From Hemicentrotus pulcherrimus (Eukaryota; Echinodermata; Echinoidea; Camarodonta; Strongylocentrotidae), in assembly GCA_003118195.1 (NCBI GenBank), contig BEXV01001096.1, positions 258,144-272,620 on the forward strand: a stretch of 14,477 nt of DNA. The letters run 5' to 3'. This document shows, piece by piece, positions 8,656 through 14,477 of the stretch. The notes beneath the pieces were generated by a model. It did no database searches and was not told where the DNA came from. It saw only the letters and a list, made by a program, of their open reading frames with translations. Each line of letters opens with the position of its first letter. Positions within the stretch are counted from its first letter, which is position 1. A program made the translations under genes and the position numbers.

Positions 8656-8915
8656 AGGGAACCTCGAGGCAATAAAGCGTATCAGCTATGAGCTATGTGA
8701 GGACTTGTCTAATGAAGGAGTGGTCTATTTCGAGGCTCGCTACAGCCCCCACCTCTTATCCAACTTACCAAGAGTAAACAATTTTTTCCAAGTACCCGAA
8801 GGCGACATGACACCCCGTGACGTCGTCCGAGCAGTCAACGAAGGTATCCGAGAAGGGGCGAAAGACTTCGGAATAACGGCCCGAACGGTGTTATGCATGA
8901 TTCGTGACAAACCAG
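8656..8915 (+). CDS. ADA: Adenosine deaminase, fused exon 4+5 equivalent
   Basis: It lies between acceptor tttttccag and donor gtaaggttcc. The first base completes Ile. The product reads GNLEAIKRISYELCEDLS, NEGVVYFEARYSPHLLSN, PEGDMTPRDVVRAVNEGIRE and GAKDFGITARTVLCMIRDKP. This is the best conserved part, with EARYSPHLL matching human EVRYSPHLL and EGDMTP matching EGDLTP. Length is 260 nt, equal to human exons 4 and 5 together (144+116 from memory), so the intron between them is absent. Pocket positions differ from human: Trp117 aligns with Phe and Met155 with Ile. It ends in phase 1 with the G of Glu. Confidence 0.96.
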
Positions 8916-8971
8916 GTAAGGTTCCACACCAATAACACACGTCATGATAATCGGACATGCATACGCGTTAA

Positions 8972-9340
8972 AGGTATAGACCAGTTTTGGAAACGCCCCT
9001 CTCAAAAAATTAAATAGAAGCTCTTATTACCAATCATGTAAGAGAATATGTTTTGACTAATACGTAATGCTACAAATTTTGCCGGGAAACCGCCTACTAA
9101 TTGATTGATTTGGTAAATTATTATCTGGACTGGATAGATTATAGTGCAGTCCCATATACATCTTTCTGTTTAAAGTAGATGTAACTTCACTAAGACTGGA
9201 CCAAATTTCTTATTATTTTGATGATTCCAGAACCTTGCAGAACACACCAATATTTATATGCTAGATAATCAACCTTTTCTGATCGATTCCACAACGTTTC
9301 TTTCACAATACAATCGCATGACCAGAACTGGTCTATACCT
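8972..9340. mobile_element. MITE with 19-bp terminal inverted repeats, flanked by TTAA
   Basis: The left end AGGTATAGACCAGTTTTGG (8972-8990) and the reverse complement of the right end (9322-9340, AGGTATAGACCAGTTCTGG) match at 18 of 19 positions. TTAA lies immediately outside both ends (8968-8971 and 9341-9344), as in piggyBac-type target duplications. The 369-bp body has no transposase frame, so it is non-autonomous. The termini do not start CCC as classic piggyBac does, so superfamily is uncertain. Confidence 0.85.
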
Positions 9341-9493
9341 TTAATCATTTCAGAGACAGTATTCTTGTACATGAATGGCAAGCTTTGAATCATGCCATTT
9401 AAGTATGACTTTATTTATTTTGTATGTAATGGAATGGGATATTCTGTATTAACCATTATAAGATATTTGGATTTGAATTATCTCGCCTTCGCG

Positions 9494-9605
9494 CTCTTTT
9501 TCTCTCTTTCTTTCTCTCTTTCTCTCTTTCTCTCTTTCTTTCTCTCTTTCTCTCTTTCTTTCTCTCTTTCTCTCTTTCTCTCTCTCTCTCTCTCTCCTTC
9601 TTCTT
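9494..9605 (+). repeat. 112-nt pyrimidine (CTTT/CT)n microsatellite abutting a 3' splice site
   Basis: Only C and T occur from 9494 to 9605, with tandem ctttctct units then (ct)n, followed directly by ag at 9606-9607, the ADA acceptor. It acts as the polypyrimidine tract. Open frames through it on either strand are artefacts. Confidence 0.95.
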
Positions 9606-9607
9606 AG

Positions 9608-9726
9608 AATGGTCTGCTGAAGTACTTGAATTGTGCAAAGATTTCAAAAACGATACAGTCGTTGGTATTGATCTAGCAAACAATGAAAAGTTGGAACTCT
9701 ACTCGCAGCATATTAAAGCTTTCAAG
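9608..9726 (+). CDS. ADA: Adenosine deaminase, exon 6 equivalent
   Basis: The acceptor is cttcttag after the long CT tract, and the donor is gtaaatctac. Two bases complete Glu. The product then reads WSAEVLELCKDFKNDTV, VGIDLANNEKLEL and YSQHIKAFK. It aligns with human WSPKVVELCKKYQQQTV and AIDLAGDE, with three fewer residues after that motif. The invariant LAGDE is LANNE here. The Gly184 equivalent, whose backbone NH contacts the purine in vertebrate ADA structures, is Asn. Length is 119 nt against 128 recalled for human. It ends in phase 0. The frame is open and fits both neighbours, so it is a genuine exon. Confidence 0.94.
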
Positions 9727-9789
9727 GTAAATCTACTAACTTCTCTTTATTCTCTCCCCGCTTTCTATCCACCTTTTCTCCTTTTATAA

Positions 9790-9803
9790 CCCCCCCCCCC
9801 CCC
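9790..9803 (+). repeat. Poly-C run
   Basis: Fourteen consecutive C residues within the CT-rich start of the intron. Confidence 0.95.
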
Positions 9804-9968
9804 ACTCTGCCTCTCTCTCTATATATATCTGGCTCTTGATATGGCTTTCTATAGTATTATATCTACATCTCTATTTCATTGTGTCATTTATCTAATCAAT
9901 GATAGTGTGACGTATGGTAGCATAATAATGGAATGGAAACCAACGACTAACATGAACTCGAAATAAAC

Positions 9969-10049
9969 GAAAGTGATGAAATAAAGAAAGTGATGAAATA
10001 AAGAAAGTGATGAAATAAAGAAAGTGATGAAATAAAGAAAGTGATGAAA
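9969..10049 (+). repeat. 17-bp tandem repeat, about 4.8 copies
   Basis: The unit gaaagtgatgaaataaa repeats head to tail four times without error, then a partial fifth copy (gaaagtgatgaaa). It is a minisatellite within ADA intron 9727-10931. Confidence 0.95.
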
Positions 10050-10059
10050 CCACTTAAAT

Positions 10060-10925
10060 CCCAGTCACACCAGCGGGACCGACAACAGAGCTGCAATATT
10101 AATTACAAGAAATGGCCAAGAATCAGAAGATTTGGATTTGATTTGACGCCGGGGTGAGTAGGCCTTAGTCAAACTACCAAACCAACCACTAATCATCATA
10201 TCCTTGACTATTCAGGGATAATGAAATATTCTTTGTTTTGTCAGGCATGTTCTGTCTGATGTCGGTCTCATGTGTGTCATACCTCTGCTACTCCGTCAAA
10301 CCACCCGATCTATAATTCTTGACCATTTGTTGTAATGCATATTCTTGGTTGCTGTGTTGTCAGTCATCGATGTAATACGACGGTCACACCGTAAACCAAC
10401 TCCGAACCGACCGTTTTTGGGGTCATTCGTAGTATAGTAAATCCTTGTTTGGTGTGTTGTCGGTCTGGTGTCGGTTTTGTAGGTGTGATGCCAAACCGAC
10501 TACAAACCGACCAGTAATGAATTGTAAGATTGATTTAGTTCGGTGTGCTGTCGTTCTAGGGATGTTTAACAAAGACTAAGATCGACTTTAAGTTTGACTT
10601 ATCTATGGCAGGTCATTCATGCCACTATTTGCTCTCACCATCTAATGGCATTGGTCTCTCAAGGGACGTACAAATCATAGGTCACACATCTACAGGATTT
10701 ACATTTTTTGATAGTTCATTATTAAATGAAATAAATTATCTAAAGATCGTAATTGAGAGACCAAAGGTGATAGCAATCAGTGGCATGAGTAGCCTGTCAT
10801 AGTTAAGTCCAACTTAAAGTCGATCTTAGTCTTTGTGAAACGCCCCCTGGTGTCGGTCGGTACCGATATGACTGAGGTATGACAGAGTTTTGACCGGATG
10901 ATGACCGGGGTATAACCCATGAATC
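10060..10925. repeat. Dispersed repeat rich in GGTGTG / CCGAC words, host of a nested MITE
   Basis: Words such as gtcacacc, aaaccgac, gaaccgacc, gtcggt and ggtgtg recur on both strands from about 10060 to 10925. This indicates internal direct and inverted repetition, as in a non-autonomous DNA element. The MITE at 10558-10848 interrupts it. Outer boundaries are approximate and no reading frame is recognised. Confidence 0.5.
10558..10848. mobile_element. MITE with ~100-bp terminal inverted repeats
   Basis: The left end (10558 to about 10665) and the reverse complement of the right end (10848 to about 10752) share acaaagactaagatcgac, ctttaagtt, catgccact and ggtctctcaa with scattered differences. 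The termini read agggatgttt and agggggcgttt. The 291-bp element has only a ~90-nt centre and no transposase. Flanking sequence matches the uninterrupted relative at 10451-10474, which defines the insertion point. Confidence 0.88.
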
Positions 10926-10931
10926 TTACAG

Positions 10932-11075
10932 GGGGCTGAAGCAGCTAGCATTCATCGTACATGTCATGCAGGCGAGACGGGATCAGCACGCAATGTATGG
11001 GACGCCATCGAAGTCCTCCATGCTGAACGGATCGGCCACGGTTATCATGTCTTCGACGATGAGAGCGTCGTGCAG
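10932..11075 (+). CDS. ADA: Adenosine deaminase, fused exon 7+8 equivalent (catalytic HAGE and GHGYH)
   Basis: The acceptor is gaatcttacag and the donor is gtaaatgcgc. Codons read GAEAASIHRTCHAGETGSAR, NVWDAIEVLHAERIGHGYHV and FDDESVVQ. HAGE supplies zinc ligand His214 and the catalytic Glu217, and GHGYH supplies His238 (human numbering), which positions the attacking water. Human exons 7 and 8 are joined here, because no intron interrupts the GSAE…VVKE|AVDI region. The exon ends at Gln|Leu, ten residues before where human exon 8 ends (MHFE|ICPW). The 144 nt keep phase 0 at both ends. Confidence 0.96.
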
Positions 11076-11527
11076 GTAAATGCGCGTTCACGCTTGACCA
11101 GTACATGCCCTTTCAAATATGGATAAATGCGGGCAACAATGTAACTACTTAGCTCCGTGTTTATATAGAATACAGAACTGTGTAAAAAAAAAACTCGTTT
11201 ACCGTTTCATTTTCGAACGAATCTTAAAAATCACGGCCAAATAACAATCTATCCTATATATGTACTTTTAAATGAATGACAAGTTGAAGAGATAAAAACG
11301 AGTATCGCACAAGAGGCGTCATTTTTAGCTGATGTAGGACTGCGTCAGCAGCTGCATTCTTTGACGCACCCAGTAAATGCAAAGTGAACAATACAAACAC
11401 TCAGTTGAATTATGAGCGCATGGACTAATTGCATTCATAAACTTAATTAGCGCCAGTGAAATGGCGAAATCGAAATGACGTAACGTGTTTTTGTTTATAG
11501 AGTTTATTCATGGGGCACGTGAGAAAN
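11076..11527. other. Left part of ADA intron, nothing recognised
   Basis: It starts gtaaatgcgc and ends at an n (11527). A small inverted pair, actgcgtca…tgacgcacccagt (near 11340-11375), may belong to a decayed element. No coding segment is seen. Confidence 0.5.
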
Positions 11528-13101
11528 GGAGAGAGTTCCATAGGTCAGGACCACGGTGTCTTATGGATCTACGGGCAATAAGTAATTTTGGGTTTACTAG
11601 ATGAAAATTTGGGGAATTACGGGTAGGGTAAGAGTAAATGGCTTTATTCATAGTGTAAAAGTTCTGAAATGAAGGAGGGATCATACTATTGAAATACTTG
11701 AACATGATCAGTAAACTTTGTAGCGAATTTATATCAAATACTGTCAGGGTTTCCACTTTGTAAAATATTGGACTTTTGTGAGACAAAATGTGAACCAGTA
11801 CATATACGAAGGGCTTTCTTTTGCAATAAATAAATGTAGTTTTTTTGTGTGTTGGCGCTGGTGGCCCATACTAAATTGTCATATGTAATATACGGTAAAA
11901 TCAATGAATTATAAAGCATAACAAGCGTATAACACGGGATAAATTTCTTCATTTTATATAATAAACCAACATTCCTAGAAATATAAGTAGTGATATGACG
12001 TATATGTTCGTTCCAATTTAGATTTTCATCGATAATGAAACCCCAAATTTGTGTTGTTCTCTTTCTTTTGAGAGGGACATTATCTATAATTATGTTGTAA
12101 GGAAAGTCAATGACATGAGAATTTGCGTCCCTAAAAAACATGATTTTAAAAAAAAATGTATAAAGAGATAACTTATTACATTGAAACCATAGAGATAATT
12201 AAGGTAACTCATTATTAAGAGTATTTACTAAAGTGTTTAAACTATCATTTGAACAGCAGATGTTAGTGTCAACAGCAAACAGGAAAATAATAATAAAGGT
12301 GGTTTATTGGTTAAATCATTAATAGGCCTATATAATAGAAAAAGCAAAGGACTTAAATTGATCCTTGAGGAACTCCACATTTGGTAAGCAGGAAACTAGA
12401 CAAAACATCATTATATATTACATATTGTTTTCTGTTAGATAAATAGCTCTCAAACCATGACAGTGCAAATCCACGAATTCAATAACAGTAATTAAGAATA
12501 ATTCAGTAAAATGTTGTGGTCCGGTGTATCAAAGGCTTTTAAATACTCCTATTACAATCTTTAATAGCCATAGCATTCGTTATTTTATCATACAATTGTA
12601 CTCAGTTGTAGTCAAGCTTGGTCAGTTGAATCCTTTTCTAATTATTGATTTAGATTTAGGGAATGAAAAGTATCTAGAAACTTATAAAGCCTATTGTAAA
12701 GAATTTTTTCAAAGACTCTAGATATGCTGGGAAGAATAGAAATAGGCCTGTAGTTACTCATTTCGTGAGGATTGGCTTTTTTGAAAACAGGATTTACCTT
12801 AGTAATTTTCAAGGACTCGGGACATTTCCCGGTTTTAATTGATATATTAAAACGTGAGTTAAAGGACAAGCGATAACGTGTATGACTTTTTTAATTATGA
12901 AAGCAGTAACTCTATCGTGACTATCGTAGGATTGAAGAAAAGTGATGAATTTGAAGGTTCAGGAAGAAATGTAGGAAAATTTTCGTTCGTGTTTTAAGTC
13001 TATTTGCTAAATTAGTTACTATGTTTACAAAATAGGAAGAAAAGGTATCGGCTATATCTTCAGACTTTATAACTGTATCATGTATTGTAAAATATCATTG
13101 G
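11528..13101 (-). mobile_element. CR1/Jockey-like LINE, copy 2 (RT part only)
   Basis: This matches positions 1 to about 1622 almost throughout. I count roughly 17 substitutions, two one-base indels and one net ~52-bp deletion (after 12921). It is antisense to ADA inside intron 11076-13363 and bounded by single n bases at 11527 and 13102. Reading on the - strand: RT fingers (NPVFKKANPHEMSNYRPISI, 12642-12869), palm FAVD (12268-12279), thumb (12141-11734) and the last conserved block with RHRGPDLWNSL (near 11540). It shares with copy 1 the FAVD mutation and the frameshift near the thumb. The endonuclease half is missing. Confidence 0.88.
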
Positions 13102-13102
13102 N

Positions 13103-13363
13103 AAAAAAAAAACCTGAAATAGATCATTTTGTCATTGTGTTTTTCATGTTTGATTTCTTTGAAAAAAATACATTATACAAAAAATAAAAATACACAACAT
13201 ATATTTTAAAAAAAGAACAAAAGGAAGCGGGCGGGGTAGCTAAACATGATTTCTTTTAATGGCCTCATTGGAAAAATTCCCCCTAGGAACCCACAATATC
13301 TGTTGTCGTTGTTGTTCTTTCCTTCCAACATTGACTAAATGTAAATGTTGTTTTTGTCGTTAG
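13103..13363. other. Right part of ADA intron, nothing recognised
   Basis: It begins with an A run after the n, is AT-rich, and ends with the acceptor tttttgtcgttag. Confidence 0.5.
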
Positions 13364-13461
13364 CTTGCTAAGGATAAGTCTATTCACTTTGAGCTGTGTC
13401 CAACATCAAGTACACGAACGGGAGCTCTGGAAGATGATTTCGACAAGCATTGTGCTAAAAG
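13364..13461 (+). CDS. ADA: Adenosine deaminase, exon 9 region
   Basis: The acceptor is tttttgtcgttag and the donor is gtacaaagca. Codons read LAKDKSIHFELCPTSSTRTG and ALEDDFDKHCAK plus AG of an Arg codon. HFELCPTSS aligns with human HFEICPWSS, the strand and loop next to the active site. The exon also holds the ten residues that in human belong to exon 8, so its 5' boundary is not the vertebrate one, while its 3' boundary (phase 2, in Arg) is. The donor gtacaa is weaker than the others but is confirmed by the frame of the next exon. Confidence 0.95.
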
Positions 13462-13905
13462 GTACAAAGCATTTTTTACGGACTTAATGCTAAAATACCT
13501 TTTTTTAACGGTAAAGAGTGATTATGATTCCATCAAAATATTACACGGTATTAAATACATAATTTATTTACTTGAACCGAGTACGGTTTTATGAGGGGGA
13601 GGGGATGTTTCGAGACAAAAATCGAAAGAAGGAGGAGAAGAAGAAGAGGGTAATTGGATTATTAGAACGGTGGTCACGTGGTGGTGTTGGTGATGATGTT
13701 AAAAGTGATGATAATGATGGTGATTGTAATGATGATTGAGATGATGATGATGTTGATGATGATGATGTTGAAAGTGTTGATGAGATGATGATGGTGATGA
13801 TTATGATGATGATAATAATTGTAATGAATAACGAATAAATTAATAAATGATTTTTAAAGTAATTGTTTACCTACACATTTCCGTTTCTCCATTCCATTTT
13901 TGAAG
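13462..13905. other. ADA intron (444 nt) containing a GAT microsatellite
   Basis: It runs from gtacaaagca to the acceptor cattttgaag. Apart from the microsatellite at 13678-13830 and a purine-rich patch near 13590-13650, nothing is recognised. Confidence 0.7.
13678..13830 (+). repeat. Imperfect (GAT)n microsatellite
   Basis: gatgat units dominate, with ggt and gtt variants, over about 150 bases. Confidence 0.9.
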
Positions 13906-14035
13906 GTTTCTCAGTGAAGATATGAATATATCAATAAATACAGACGACCCGACGCTCTTTGGTACGACACTCGCACGAGAGTTCAGTATAGCTCGGAAGC
14001 ACTTCGGCATGGACGACAGGGCCCTAGCATTAATG
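13906..14035 (+). CDS. ADA: Adenosine deaminase, exon 10 equivalent (NTDDP)
   Basis: The acceptor is ttttgaag and the donor is gtgagagcga. The first base completes Arg. The product reads FLSEDMNISINTDDPTLFG, TTLAREFSIARKHFG and MDDRALALM. NTDDP carries Asp295 (zinc ligand) and Asp296 (substrate base contact). The 130-nt length and 44-residue ungapped alignment to human RLKNDQANYSLNTDDP… match what I recall of human exon 10. Reading past the donor gives a random tail (VRATRRLDQ…) instead of the expected N.A..SF helix, which supports splicing at gtgaga. The closing exon(s) lie beyond the window. Confidence 0.96.
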
Positions 14036-14477
14036 GTGAGAGCGACACGAAGGCTCGATCAAAGGGAGGGCCTGCGGGGGGGGGGCAAAATGTATACGGG
14101 TTTGTCAACGGCACACATGCGCTAGGGATGGGGATGGCATGCTTCCCAAGCTAAGCGAAGGGTATGGTTGCTCTTACCTGTAATAACCTATTGTGAAATA
14201 GTATTTTATCTGCTTTTTTTCCTCGCCAGCCAATGGGAAGGACGAGACAATAAAATTGTAGCAATAACAATGACCCAGGCCCGGGATGAAGAGATCGAGT
14301 GCCCGATTTATGAAGGGGAAAAAATGGAAAGATAATTTAAAGATAACCAAGTCTTATATTAAGGTCTAAGGTCAACATAGTCAAATGCTTACTAACTTAT
14401 TTATTAGGCCTACATTGAGTAATAAAGGGTCAAGTCTCTTTACGTTCTGTAAATCTTTGACAGAACGAATAGACAAA
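14036..14477. other. Start of the next ADA intron, nothing recognised
   Basis: It begins gtgagagcga. I searched for the expected exon 11 wording (N-x-A-x-x-S-F after a splice acceptor) and did not find it. Confidence 0.6.

Larger units (their letters stand above)
5758..14035 (+). other. ADA: Adenosine deaminase gene locus (seven internal exons)
   Basis: ADA converts adenosine and deoxyadenosine to inosine and deoxyinosine in purine salvage, using one zinc ion in a TIM-barrel fold. Seven exons splice in consistent phase into 312 codons. Their order and spacing follow human ADA with only a 3-residue deletion (in the 9608-9726 exon) and a 1-residue insertion (in the 13364-13461 exon). Zinc ligands and catalytic residues are all present: His15/His17 in HLHLDG, His214 and Glu217 in HAGE, His238 in GHGYH, Asp295/Asp296 in NTDDP (human numbering). 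It has no signal peptide or PRB domain in the visible part, and aligns to cytosolic ADA rather than ADGF/ADA2 or ADAL. Introns are 2118, 595, 692, 1205, 2288 and 444 nt. The first and last coding exons are missing from the window. Confidence 0.95.

Noticed and set aside
9392..9683. Open frames on both strands through the CT/GA repeat (Ser/Leu/Phe-rich and Lys/Arg/Glu-rich)
   Set aside because: Low-complexity translation of a microsatellite overlapping a real splice site and exon.
14036..14125. Readthrough extension of the NTDDP exon
   Set aside because: The extension is unlike any ADA C-terminus, and a good donor (gtgagag) sits exactly where the vertebrate exon ends.
1..14477. tRNA, rRNA, CRISPR array, prokaryotic operon or virus-derived gene
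   Set aside because: No A/B-box pair, rRNA core, spaced direct-repeat array, or viral domain was seen. The RT fragments belong to LINEs.

Overview
The window is eukaryotic, from an animal genome. Coding sequence is split into short exons with GT-AG introns and lies in AT-rich DNA full of degenerate non-LTR retrotransposons, MITE-like inverted repeats and microsatellites. The protein sequences and repeat style suggest a marine invertebrate deuterostome, an echinoderm such as a sea urchin being my best guess. That assignment is inference, since no marker settles it. Four single n positions (2741, 4113, 11527, 13102) mark uncertain bases or assembly joins.

The main gene is adenosine deaminase (ADA) on the + strand. 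Seven exons (5758-5819, 7938-8060, 8656-8915, 9608-9726, 10932-11075, 13364-13461, 13906-14035) join in consistent phase into 936 nt, or 312 codons with no stop. They cover human ADA from about residue 12 to about residue 325. All zinc-binding and catalytic residues are present (HLHLDG, HAGE, GHGYH, NTDDP). The exon for the first ~11 residues was not found, and the C-terminal exon(s) lie beyond the window. Most splice positions match vertebrate ADA to the base. Two vertebrate introns are absent and one intron sits at a different place.

Left part, - strand: positions 1 to ~2765 hold a decayed CR1/Jockey-like LINE with endonuclease and reverse transcriptase remnants. It lies inside or beside the first intron of a monocarboxylate-transporter-like (SLC16/MFS) gene, whose first coding exon is 2822-3038. 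That gene and ADA point away from each other. The 2.7 kb between them (3039-5757) holds repeats and no convincing exon.

The ADA introns carry most of the structure. Intron 5820-7937 holds a 5'-truncated L1/Tx1-like insertion with perfect 14-bp target-site duplications, a foldback element, and diverged copies of a repeat also found at 3.9 kb. Intron 8916-9607 holds a TTAA-flanked MITE and ends in a 112-nt uninterrupted pyrimidine tract. Intron 9727-10931 has a 17-bp tandem repeat and a long-TIR MITE nested in another repeat. Intron 11076-13363 has a second LINE copy, about 99% identical to positions 1-1622 and sharing its disabling mutations.

I see no RNA gene, CRISPR array or prokaryotic feature. 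ADA and the transporter are both housekeeping metabolite-handling genes, but nothing in the sequence shows a functional link between them.
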